Origin: Chrysopilus asiliformis | Taxonomy: Eukaryota > Arthropoda > Insecta > Diptera > Rhagionidae | NCBI GenBank assembly: GCA_964034945.1 | Contig: OZ035960.1 | Span: 72,617,445-72,681,444, forward strand | Direction: 5' to 3' | Length of the DNA: 64,000 nt | Part shown: one piece after another, positions 1 through 11,300 of the stretch | Layout of the letters: every line of letters begins with the position of its first letter | Numbering within the stretch: position 1 is the first letter of the stretch | Made by a program: the position numbers and the translations under genes | Notes under the pieces: model-generated | The model's database searches: none | What the model was told of the DNA's origin: nothing | What the model saw: the letters and a program-made list of their open reading frames with translations, nothing else

Positions 1-671
1 AGTGAGATGATACCTTTCTTACATAAAGCCTCATATTATAAAAAATTGAATATAATATTGAAATACCTCAAACAAAGTCACTCGAAAATTAATTGAGGTT
101 TCTACCTGAAATTTAAACTTTGTGCGAAAATGGGAGAAATTGTACAACTCCCGGTGAAGATCATAGGTTTCAAATAGCGATGTTTGAATTGTGACGCCAT
201 ACTACCTCTAATTATTCACTTTTAGCTATACTACCTGGAGGTGTGTAAAAATCCTGATTCCCTAAAAAATATGTTTACATTTTTATATCTGAAGTGACAA
301 AACCGGATAGACTCTTATTTGCGTTATCAGCGTGCTTATTATTCTCTTTCTATGTGTTTGTTCGTTTATTGGAAAAAGTTTCTTTTGTGAGTATTGTTTT
401 GTAATGGAGTTTCAAGTCCAAGGCATGTACAATATATTCTATATGTTTTTTTTATTTCACAAGTTTTTTAAATTATGGGTGGGGGTTGGTGTCCTACGCA
501 GTACCAAAAATTACGCTTTTTTTGTCTTTCTTCATCTGTATGCAAACTTTTAACTGACAAAATGTCCAGCTATGTCTCTAGTCATCTGCGTTAAAGACAC
601 AATACGGTGAAGGAAAAATCTTTTTTTTGAAAAAAGTTTTTTTTTTAAATGTGCCAAAAAAAAAATTAAAA
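1..671. other. AT-rich intergenic DNA, nothing recognised
   Basis: The stretch is AT-rich with homopolymer runs. Reading frames are short and low-complexity (for example a 73-codon Phe/Leu-rich frame at 332-553). I see no protein family, RNA gene or complete element here. Confidence 0.6.
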
Positions 672-785
672 AAAATTTTTTTGGGCGTGTTGTATCAGAA
701 ATAAAAGCGAGATAAATATTTATTTTATTTTTTAAGCTTTTATCTCGCTTTTATTTCTGAGACAAAGCGCCAAAAAAATTTTCTT
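672..785. repeat. Inverted repeat with perfect 22-bp arms
   Basis: Arms 695-716 and 739-760 are exact reverse complements over 22 bp, separated by a 22-nt AT-rich loop. Complementarity continues imperfectly outward into A/T runs (the ttttttgggcg side against the cgccaaaaaa side). It could be a small MITE or a foldback remnant. No target duplication was identified. Confidence 0.7.
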
Positions 786-1101
786 CCATTCTAGTACAAA
801 AAAAAGAAACAATAAAAATTTTAAAATTTCTCTACCAAACACGGCGGAAAATTTAGGTTGATTTTTTTCAACTTCGCTCAACTATTTTGTTTAAACATTT
901 TCAACCGAGCTAAAAAGTTTAAAAACTAAACGAAAAAATGAAACTTTTAACTTTAAATAGTTTAGTTCTTAAACTAAAAGCAAGGTGTCTGTCTCGTAGA
1001 GACGGCCAGAAGACGTGGATCCGCCTACAACGATCGCCAATAGATATTTAAGTAAGAAATTTTAGTGAAAATGAAATTAAGGAAACAAATTTTTATTTAA
1101 A

Positions 1102-1345
1102 ACACAACAAAAGCTATAATTGCCAGTCTGGCAATTATTGAAAATCCGTATGGTGATTTAAGTGAACGACGAACAGTTGTATCAAAATTCCAGTTTGAAG
1201 TCAAACTTTCTAATTAGATTTTTTTTTAATTTATTCCAATCGGATTTTGATGTATGGGAGTTTTATGTAGAATCATATCCTAAATAACTTTTGTTCTTGG
1301 ACTTTTTTGATAAGATGCACCGTTTTTGAGATATTCGGTTTCATA
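1102..1345. repeat. Dispersed repeat, copy 1 (homolog of 53670-53899)
   Basis: This segment is clearly homologous to the DNA immediately left of the gypsy element. Both copies contain the palindromic motif attgccaNtctggcaat, the phrase ttccaatcggat, and tgatgtatgggagtttt, and both run into ttttgagat. Copy 1 continues uninterrupted as gagatattcgg, so it shows what the site looked like before the gypsy element inserted at the paralogous position. The family resembles mini-me/DINE-type dipteran repeats, by inference from the right half at 62113-62470. Confidence 0.7.
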
Positions 1346-2270
1346 ATTTTATAATGTAATAATTTTATTTATAATAATAATTTTATATAATAATTTTATT
1401 TATAAGTAATTGGTTTATGATAAGAGAAGTATGAAGTAAATATCATACATACAGTGTTCAAAACACTCCCATTTCTAGTCTTTCGTTCAAATTAGTTATA
1501 TATATAATGACGAAGGTTTTACATAAATTTACTACTATTTCATCGATTCTACTACAATTTTTCGGCTGATTTACTACGATTTCGAAGATCAAAAATCTCA
1601 CAACCCTGAACACAACTATAATGCTGGGAGCGAAATATCGTTCTCTCACTAGTAAAATGCATACTTACATGTGTGTGTGCATCATACCAAAAAGCCATCG
1701 CTCGAGGCTTTCATTCATTTTTATGCGAGACCCACAAACCGCTTTGAACAAGAAGCCAAAACTTAAATAGAAATCATTTTCGTTCCCAAGAACGAGAGTC
1801 GGAAACCACAGCAAACGATTTTGCCGTTAAGAGCGACACTTTTCAGAGCGAAAGAACGAAATAACCTGGCTTTCAATACATCAGATTCAATACACATAAA
1901 GGAGAAGCATAAAAAGAGTATAAATGTGAAATCTGTACTACAAGCAGCAAACACAGCATAACAGCGGCAGTGAAAATTTAGATTTTGATTCTTAAAAAGA
2001 TAATTGAACATAGTTTAACATAACAAAATACCCTAAACAATGCTTTAATGTAGGCCTCATCTTATAACACAGTTTCTGTTCGAATGTCACCACAAACTAT
2101 CGAGTTTCATCGATTGCAAATTTGTTATCATGGCAGCAAACCGATTTTCTAATTTGTACCCCCATAACCAAAATCCAAGACGTATCCACGTCGAAAAGAT
2201 TCATTGCTACAAAAAATTAGCTCTATTATGCTGGAACACAAAAATAGCACACAAAAAAATTCTCTTCAAT
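1346..2270. other. Intergenic DNA, nothing firm
   Basis: AT-rich with short spurious frames only. A TATA-like gtataaatg lies near 1919 downstream of a more GC-balanced block (1700-1900), which could be a promoter or LTR fragment. No transcript or coding region supports it, so it is not called as a promoter. Confidence 0.5.
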
Positions 2271-2273
2271 TTT

Positions 2274-2512
2274 ACTGCGCTATTTTACTGCGCTAAAATA
2301 AAATTTGCTGCTGCAGCTTCAAGTTGAAGCAAAAAAAAATAAAAAAACGAAAAGTGGAAAATGTACTGCTCTTTTACTGCGCAAAAATTAAATTTACTGC
2401 TGCAGCCGATTTCAAGAAAATTTGTTTCCCGCCAAAAAAAATTATACTTGCCAGAACACCATTTCCAAGTCAACCGAGTAAAATTCCTCAAGATTTCCTT
2501 TCCCGCCAAAAA
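2274..2512. repeat. Degenerate repeat module, left arm of an inverted pair
   Basis: Two near-direct copies of a ttactgcgc...ctgctgcagc phrase (about 2274-2310 and 2373-2407) precede a block (2449-2512). The reverse complement of that block recurs at 3465-3533, sharing ggcgggaaa, aatcttgag, ggaaat and gtgttctggcaa. The two arms could be the remaining ends of one old DNA transposon about 1.1 kb long. Confidence 0.5.
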
Positions 2513-3464
2513 CTCCAGGTCCCGACTCCCGCCAAAATATATATCTTTCTATCAACACCACCCCCATATCCGGGTCAGTGGGAATAAGGGAGATATTAAT
2601 CCTTTTGTTTGTTTAAAAATATTTGGTATAAGAATTCATTTCTCGCTTGAGTTGATATGGCGAATCTTTAAAATTGTATTTGACTGGTTTAGGGTTCAGG
2701 TGTTTGCCAACTCGTATCGTATGGAATTTAAAACCTTGTGTACAATGCGAAAGGTATTTTTTTGCGAATCAATATAATAAAAATTGTTTTTGTTAGGGCA
2801 ATAAGGGCCCCAATGAAATTTCCTGTAATTTACTTCAAAATTGAAAAATTCGAGACTTGTGGAAATGTTTTCTGAAAGTGTTAAAATCAAATAAATTTTA
2901 CAACAGTTAAAAAATTTGTGTTTTTAATTTTAGACGTCCCACTATTTTGCTATTAAAAGGAGGAGAAACGGTTCTGTCAAACCATACTACCCGATGACCC
3001 GGTTCCGAGTTCAAGAACCGAGAATCTAGAACCGAATACAAAAACAGAATTCAAGACCGGATTCCGAGTGCAAAACCAAAAAAAAAACATTTAAAAGAGG
3101 ATTTTGGCTATCTTCGTTTTTACAAGCTTTAAGTTTGTTAGTTTCTTTGTTAGGCTCAAACCATATGATTTAATTTTGACCCATTTCCCCTCATCTGTTT
3201 GGCTTGAAGTTTTGCACACACGTAACTCCGATAACAATGCAACATGTGTGTATTCGTGTATGCGAGAAGAAAAAAAAACAAAATGGTGGTCAACAGAAAT
3301 CATTTTGTCCAAATCGAACTGCCGAAATATCCATCGTGTGATGTCTTAAATGAAGGAGCTTTGAAAAATAGCTCAGGAAAAAAACTAATAAATGACGCTA
3401 ATAAATAGCGGCTTTAGAAATTTAGCAAAAACTGAAAAAATTTGCGTACTTGAAAATTATTAAT
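2513..3464. other. Sequence between inverted arms, nothing coding
   Basis: AT-rich, with a short low-order repeat of accg/gttcc phrases at about 2990-3080. No transposase motif is seen in any frame. If the flanking arms are transposon ends, this is a non-coding filler. Confidence 0.45.
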
Positions 3465-3533
3465 TTTTGGCGGGAAACGGAATCTTGAGAAATCTGACCC
3501 GGATTTATTTGGAAATTGTGTTCTGGCAAATAC
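3465..3533. repeat. Right arm of the degenerate inverted pair
   Basis: This is the reverse-complement relative of 2449-2512. It contains ggcgggaaacgg, aatcttgag and gtgttctggcaa in the same order as the reverse complement of the left arm. Confidence 0.5.
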
Positions 3534-3999
3534 ATATATATTTTAAATATATATATATTTAAATATATATTTAAATACAGGGTGACCTCGGTAAACGCAA
3601 CCCTCGAAGAACGCAACTCCTCGGTTAACGCAACACCTAAAATTTTACACTGTTGACTCAATAAACGCAACTTCCAAATAGGGTTGACTCGATTAATGCA
3701 AATTTTTTATAATCTGATACTGTTTCGGCTAAGCAAAGATAAAAAATAGTTACAGGAAATCTTTTATTGACTTTATTCTCTGTTCCTTGTTTTTATTTAT
3801 TACACTACGGTTAGTAAAATATTGTTATTTTTTTTTTAGCATGTAAGTTGAAAACATCACAATGAATTTATTTATATTTTTTAGTTATTCGCTTCTCATT
3901 TATTTATTTATAACACTATTATTTTTTCCACTATACAATTTGTAAGAGGGCTCTGGGCCTGTTAATTGTATTATATTAAGTTTTTTTCCACAAATAAAG

Positions 4000-4213
4000 A
4001 AAATAAAATAAAATAAAATAAAATAAAATAAAATAAAATAAAATAAAATAAAATAAAATAAAATAAAATAAAATAAAATAAAATAAAATAAAATAAAATA
4101 AAATAAAATAAAATAAAATAAAATAAAATAAAATAAAATAAAATAAAATAAAATAAAATAAAATAAAATAAAATAAAATAAAATAAAATAAAATAAAATA
4201 AAATAAAATAAAA
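4000..4213. repeat. (AAAAT)n microsatellite, about 43 copies
   Basis: An almost uninterrupted pentanucleotide array. The Phe/Tyr/Ile/Leu frames it creates on the minus strand are artefacts of a repeat lacking stops on that strand. Confidence 0.97.
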
Positions 4214-4310
4214 GAATGGCTGTTGCAAAACAAGTCTGTGCCAACAAAAAAAACACAAAAACTAAAATTGGCAGGCAATCGTACAATTTGTGTATGGCGA
4301 GATTATAAAC

Positions 4311-4501
4311 CAGGGGTCGACAATTATTTAGGGGAAATAAATGGACCGCCAAAAATATTTTTCTTTAATGCTTTATAATTTATATTATATTCTATTAAAT
4401 AATTTACCTTAAACGGCTAAAACTGTTCAAGTTTTTTTGGACCTTGAATTTTTTTTTTTCAAATTATCCGGACCTCCATAGAAACTAATTGCCGACCCCT
4501 G
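4311..4501. mobile_element. hAT-type MITE with 8-bp TSD
   Basis: A 191-bp element begins CAGGGGTCGACAATTA and ends TAATTGCCGACCCCTG, which are inverted repeats of about 16 bp with one mismatch. It is flanked on both sides by TTATAAAC (4303-4310 and 4502-4509), a perfect 8-bp duplication. CAGGGG termini plus an 8-bp TSD are diagnostic of hAT-superfamily transposons. No coding capacity, so it depended on a transposase in trans. Confidence 0.88.
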
Positions 4502-5000
4502 TTATAAACTCTCAAAGTGGAATTTTTGAATTCATAATATTCCAGTTGAGGCTAATCCGACTGAACTTTGATGTATGAAAAACTTGGTGTAAATACTTTT
4601 GCAGTATTTACTATTTATTTAGTATTGTAAATAATTTTGCAGCGTAAAAACTACGTTACAAATGGTAGAGATTTTATCCTATTTTTGGAGCTGTTATATT
4701 GTTTAAGAACTTATGTTTCCCTTTTTGACAGATAATGTTGTGACTCGGTTAACGCAACTGACTCGGTTATTGCAACAGGCTCTGTCTATTATAGTTGCGA
4801 TTATCGAGGTATATATATAGGGTGTATTCTAATGGTCTGTACAAACGAAGAAGGCTGATTTCTGGGACCAAATTTTGAAAAAAATGTTCGACATGTAGGT
4901 TCGGAAATGAACCGTTACCCACCGGGAACCATTTTTATTTATGTTGTACTGATTTAGAGATCAAGTCACTCAAACGACTCTATCTATCGCAAATTGTAAC

Positions 5001-5200
5001 NNNNNNNNNNNNNNNNNNNNNNNNNNNNNNNNNNNNNNNNNNNNNNNNNNNNNNNNNNNNNNNNNNNNNNNNNNNNNNNNNNNNNNNNNNNNNNNNNNNN
5101 NNNNNNNNNNNNNNNNNNNNNNNNNNNNNNNNNNNNNNNNNNNNNNNNNNNNNNNNNNNNNNNNNNNNNNNNNNNNNNNNNNNNNNNNNNNNNNNNNNNN
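5001..5200. other. Assembly gap (200 N)
   Basis: Exactly 200 ambiguous bases, a conventional gap size. The body of the element whose tail begins at 5201 may be hidden or collapsed here. Confidence 0.99.
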
Positions 5201-5388
5201 CAGTCCATACATATTAAACTGTTAGACGAGGAGCATCTGAGAAAGGCATTCACAACCCGATGAGCAGCGAGAGCTGAACCAGCCCCGCGAAGTAATACCA
5301 AATGGCAGTCCCGCGGGGTGCATGGAAGGAGAAGAAGGTGGTTTTAGCCGGTAAGAATCCGGCATAACCGCTCGGTATCTTTCGAAGA
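5201..5388 (+). mobile_element. 3' tail of a non-LTR retrotransposon, R1-clade-like (tentative)
   Basis: From the gap edge one plus-strand frame is open for 20 codons and stops with TGA at 5261-5263. A GC-rich 3' UTR-like region follows with two hairpins: CCCCGCG (5283-5289) with CGCGGGG (5312-5318), and GCCGG (5347-5351) with CCGGC (5359-5363) around a 7-nt loop. The second hairpin lies in a gttttagccgg...ccggcataacc context that reminds me of 3' ends of R1-clade elements. The sequence then runs directly into the satellite with no poly(A). Some R1-clade families (Waldo, Mino) insert into microsatellites, which would fit. It could instead be an unrelated GC-rich fragment. Confidence 0.4.
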
Positions 5389-8300
5389 TGACAGACTGAC
5401 AGACTGACAGACTGACAGACTGACAGACTGACAGACTGACAGACTGACAGACTGACAGACTGACAGACTGACAGACTGACAGACTGACAGACTGACAGAC
5501 TGACAGACTGACAGACTGACAGACTGACAGACTGACAGACTGACAGACTGACAGACTGACAGACTGACAGACTGACAGACTGACAGACTGACAGACTGAC
5601 AGACTGACAGACTGACAGACTGACAGACTGACAGACTGACAGACTGACAGACTGACAGACTGACAGACTGACAGACTGACAGACTGACAGACTGACAGAC
5701 TGACAGACTGACAGACTGACAGACTGACAGACTGACAGACTGACAGACTGACAGACTGACAGACTGACAGACTGACAGACTGACAGACTGACAGACTGAC
5801 AGACTGACAGACTGACAGACTGACAGACTGACAGACTGACAGACTGACAGACTGACAGACTGACAGACTGACAGACTGACAGACTGACAGACTGACAGAC
5901 TGACAGACTGACAGACTGACAGACTGACAGACTGACAGACTGACAGACTGACAGACTGACAGACTGACAGACTGACAGACTGACAGACTGACAGACTGAC
6001 AGACTGACAGACTGACAGACTGACAGACTGACAGACTGACAGACTGACAGACTGACAGACTGACAGACTGACAGACTGACAGACTGACAGACTGACAGAC
6101 TGACAGACTGACAGACTGACAGACTGACAGACTGACAGACTGACAGACTGACAGACTGACAGACTGACAGACTGACAGACTGACAGACTGACAGACTGAC
6201 AGACTGACAGACTGACAGACTGACAGACTGACAGACTGACAGACTGACAGACTGACAGACTGACAGACTGACAGACTGACAGACTGACAGACTGACAGAC
6301 TGACAGACTGACAGACTGACAGACTGACAGACTGACAGACTGACAGACTGACAGACTGACAGACTGACAGACTGACAGACTGACAGACTGACAGACTGAC
6401 AGACTGACAGACTGACAGACTGACAGACTGACAGACTGACAGACTGACAGACTGACAGACTGACAGACTGACAGACTGACAGACTGACAGACTGACAGAC
6501 TGACAGACTGACAGACTGACAGACTGACAGACTGACAGACTGACAGACTGACAGACTGACAGACTGACAGACTGACAGACTGACAGACTGACAGACTGAC
6601 AGACTGACAGACTGACAGACTGACAGACTGACAGACTGACAGACTGACAGACTGACAGACTGACAGACTGACAGACTGACAGACTGACAGACTGACAGAC
6701 TGACAGACTGACAGACTGACAGACTGACAGACTGACAGACTGACAGACTGACAGACTGACAGACTGACAGACTGACAGACTGACAGACTGACAGACTGAC
6801 AGACTGACAGACTGACAGACTGACAGACTGACAGACTGACAGACTGACAGACTGACAGACTGACAGACTGACAGACTGACAGACTGACAGACTGACAGAC
6901 TGACAGACTGACAGACTGACAGACTGACAGACTGACAGACTGACAGACTGACAGACTGACAGACTGACAGACTGACAGACTGACAGACTGACAGACTGAC
7001 AGACTGACAGACTGACAGACTGACAGACTGACAGACTGACAGACTGACAGACTGACAGACTGACAGACTGACAGACTGACAGACTGACAGACTGACAGAC
7101 TGACAGACTGACAGACTGACAGACTGACAGACTGACAGACTGACAGACTGACAGACTGACAGACTGACAGACTGACAGACTGACAGACTGACAGACTGAC
7201 AGACTGACAGACTGACAGACTGACAGACTGACAGACTGACAGACTGACAGACTGACAGACTGACAGACTGACAGACTGACAGACTGACAGACTGACAGAC
7301 TGACAGACTGACAGACTGACAGACTGACAGACTGACAGACTGACAGACTGACAGACTGACAGACTGACAGACTGACAGACTGACAGACTGACAGACTGAC
7401 AGACTGACAGACTGACAGACTGACAGACTGACAGACTGACAGACTGACAGACTGACAGACTGACAGACTGACAGACTGACAGACTGACAGACTGACAGAC
7501 TGACAGACTGACAGACTGACAGACTGACAGACTGACAGACTGACAGACTGACAGACTGACAGACTGACAGACTGACAGACTGACAGACTGACAGACTGAC
7601 AGACTGACAGACTGACAGGCTGACAGGCTGACAGGCTGACAGGCTGACAGGCTGACAGACTGACAGGCTGACAGGCTGACAGGCTGACAGGCTGACAGGC
7701 TGACAGGCTGACAGGCTGACAGCCTGACAGGCTGACAGGCTGACAGGCTGACAGGCTGACAGGCTGACAGGCTGACAGGCTGACAGGCTGACAGACTGAC
7801 AGGCTGACAGGCTGACAGGCTGACAGGCTGACAGGCTGACAGGCTGACAGGCTGACAGGCTGACAGGCTGACAGGCTGACAGGCTGACAGGCTGACAGGC
7901 TGACAGGCTGACAGGCTGACAGGCTGACAGGCTGACAGGCTGACAGGCTGACAGGCTGACAGGCTGACAGGCTGACAGGCTGACAGGCTGACAGGCTGAC
8001 AGGCTGACAGGCTGACAGGCTGACAGGCTGACAGGCTGACAGGCTGACAGGCTGACAGGCTGACAGGCTGACAGGCTGACAGGCTGACAGGCTGACAGGC
8101 TGACAGGCTGACAGGCTGACAGGCTGACAGGCTGACAGGCTGACAGGCTGACAGGCTGACAGGCTGACAGGCTGACAGGCTGACAGGCTGACAGGCTGAC
8201 AGGCTGACAGGCTGACAGGCTGACAGGCTGACAGGCTGACAGGCTGACAGGCTGACAGGCTGACAGGCTGACAGGCTGACAGGCTGACAGGCTGACAGGC

Positions 8301-11300
8301 TGACAGGCTGACAGGCTGACAGGCTGACAGGCTGACAGGCTGACAGGCTGACAGGCTGACAGGCTGACAGGCTGACAGGCTGACAGGCTGACAGGCTGAC
8401 AGGCTGACAGGCTGACAGGCTGACAGGCTGACAGGCTGACAGGCTGACAGGCTGACAGGCTGACAGGCTGACAGGCTGACAGACTGACAGACTGACAGAC
8501 TGACAGACTGACAGACTGACAGACTGACAGACTGACAGACTGACAGACTGACAGACTGACAGACTGACAGACTGACAGACTGACAGACTGACAGACTGAC
8601 AGACTGACAGACTGACAGACTGACAGACTGACAGACTGACAGACTGACAGACTGACAGACTGACAGACTGACAGACTGACAGACTGACAGACTGACAGAC
8701 TGACAGACTGACAGACTGACAGACTGACAGACTGACAGACTGACAGACTGACAGACTGACAGACTGACAGACTGACAGACTGACAGACTGACAGACTGAC
8801 AGACTGACAGACTGACAGACTGACAGACTGACAGACTGACAGACTGACAGACTGACAGACTGACAGACTGACAGACTGACAGACTGACAGACTGACAGAC
8901 TGACAGACTGACAGACTGACAGACTGACAGACTGACAGACTGACAGACTGACAGACTGACAGACTGACAGACTGACAGACTGACAGACTGACAGACTGAC
9001 AGACTGACAGACTGACAGACTGACAGACTGACAGACTGACAGACTGACAGACTGACAGACTGACAGACTGACAGACTGACAGACTGACAGACTGACAGAC
9101 TGACAGACTGACAGACTGACAGACTGACAGACTGACAGACTGACAGACTGACAGACTGACAGACTGACAGACTGACAGACTGACAGACTGACAGACTGAC
9201 AGACTGACAGACTGACAGACTGACAGACTGACAGACTGACAGACTGACAGACTGACAGACTGACAGACTGACAGACTGACAGACTGACAGACTGACAGAC
9301 TGACAGACTGACAGACTGACAGACTGACAGACTGACAGACTGACAGACTGACAGACTGACAGACTGACAGACTGACAGACTGACAGACTGACAGACTGAC
9401 AGACTGACAGACTGACAGACTGACAGACTGACAGACTGACAGACTGACAGACTGACAGACTGACAGACTGACAGACTGACAGACTGACAGACTGACAGAC
9501 TGACAGACTGACAGACTGACAGACTGACAGACTGACAGACTGACAGACTGACAGACTGACAGACTGACAGACTGACAGACTGACAGACTGACAGACTGAC
9601 AGACTGACAGACTGACAGACTGACAGACTGACAGACTGACAGACTGACAGACTGACAGACTGACAGACTGACAGACTGACAGACTGACAGACTGACAGAC
9701 TGACAGACTGACAGACTGACAGACTGACAGACTGACAGACTGACAGACTGACAGACTGACAGACTGACAGACTGACAGACTGACAGACTGACAGACTGAC
9801 AGACTGACAGACTGACAGACTGACAGACTGACAGACTGACAGACTGACAGACTGACAGACTGACAGACTGACAGACTGACAGACTGACAGACTGACAGAC
9901 TGACAGACTGACAGACTGACAGACTGACAGACTGACAGACTGACAGACTGACAGACTGACAGACTGACAGACTGACAGACTGACAGACTGACAGACTGAC
10001 AGACTGACAGACTGACAGACTGACAGACTGACAGACTGACAGACTGACAGACTGACAGACTGACAGACTGACAGACTGACAGACTGACAGACTGACAGAC
10101 TGACAGACTGACAGACTGACAGACTGACAGACTGACAGACTGACAGACTGACAGACTGACAGACTGACAGACTGACAGACTGACAGACTGACAGACTGAC
10201 AGACTGACAGACTGACAGACTGACAGACTGACAGACTGACAGACTGACAGACTGACAGACTGACAGACTGACAGACTGACAGACTGACAGACTGACAGAC
10301 TGACAGACTGACAGACTGACAGACTGACAGACTGACAGACTGACAGACTGACAGACTGACAGACTGACAGACTGACAGACTGACAGACTGACAGACTGAC
10401 AGACTGACAGACTGACAGACTGACAGACTGACAGACTGACAGACTGACAGACTGACAGACTGACAGACTGACAGACTGACAGACTGACAGACTGACAGAC
10501 TGACAGACTGACAGACTGACAGACTGACAGACTGACAGACTGACAGACTGACAGACTGACAGACTGACAGACTGACAGACTGACAGACTGACAGACTGAC
10601 AGACTGACAGACTGACAGACTGACAGACTGACAGACTGACAGACTGACAGACTGACAGACTGACAGACTGACAGACTGACAGACTGACAGACTGACAGAC
10701 TGACAGACTGACAGACTGACAGACTGACAGACTGACAGACTGACAGACTGACAGACTGACAGACTGACAGACTGACAGACTGACAGACTGACAGACTGAC
10801 AGACTGACAGACTGACAGACTGACAGACTGACAGACTGACAGACTGACAGACTGACAGACTGACAGACTGACAGACTGACAGACTGACAGACTGACAGAC
10901 TGACAGACTGACAGACTGACAGACTGACAGACTGACAGACTGACAGACTGACAGACTGACAGACTGACAGACTGACAGACTGACAGACTGACAGACTGAC
11001 AGACTGACAGACTGACAGACTGACAGACTGACAGACTGACAGACTGACAGACTGACAGACTGACAGACTGACAGACTGACAGACTGACAGACTGACAGAC
11101 TGACAGACTGACAGACTGACAGACTGACAGACTGACAGACTGACAGACTGACAGACTGACAGACTGACAGACTGACAGACTGACAGACTGACAGACTGAC
11201 AGACTGACAGACTGACAGACTGACAGACTGACAGACTGACAGACTGACAGACTGACAGACTGACAGACTGACAGACTGACAGACTGACAGACTGACAGAC

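Larger units (their letters stand above)
3578..4812. mobile_element. Degenerate pogo/Tigger-like DNA element (inferred)
   Basis: The left end reads CAGGGTGACCTCGG after a TA dinucleotide. It carries five iterations of a 15-17-bp motif of the type ctcggttaacgcaac (3587-3690). The right part carries two more direct copies (4742-4776) and one inverted copy (about 4791-4806). A CAG-start next to TA and iterated subterminal motifs would fit a pogo/Tigger-type MITE. There is no transposase, and the right terminus no longer matches the left. An (AAAAT)n tract and a hAT MITE lie inside it, so it is old. Confidence 0.4.

Noticed and set aside
3900..4352. Phe/Tyr/Ile/Leu-rich frames that look like membrane proteins
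   Set aside because: They are translations of the (AAAAT)n tract.
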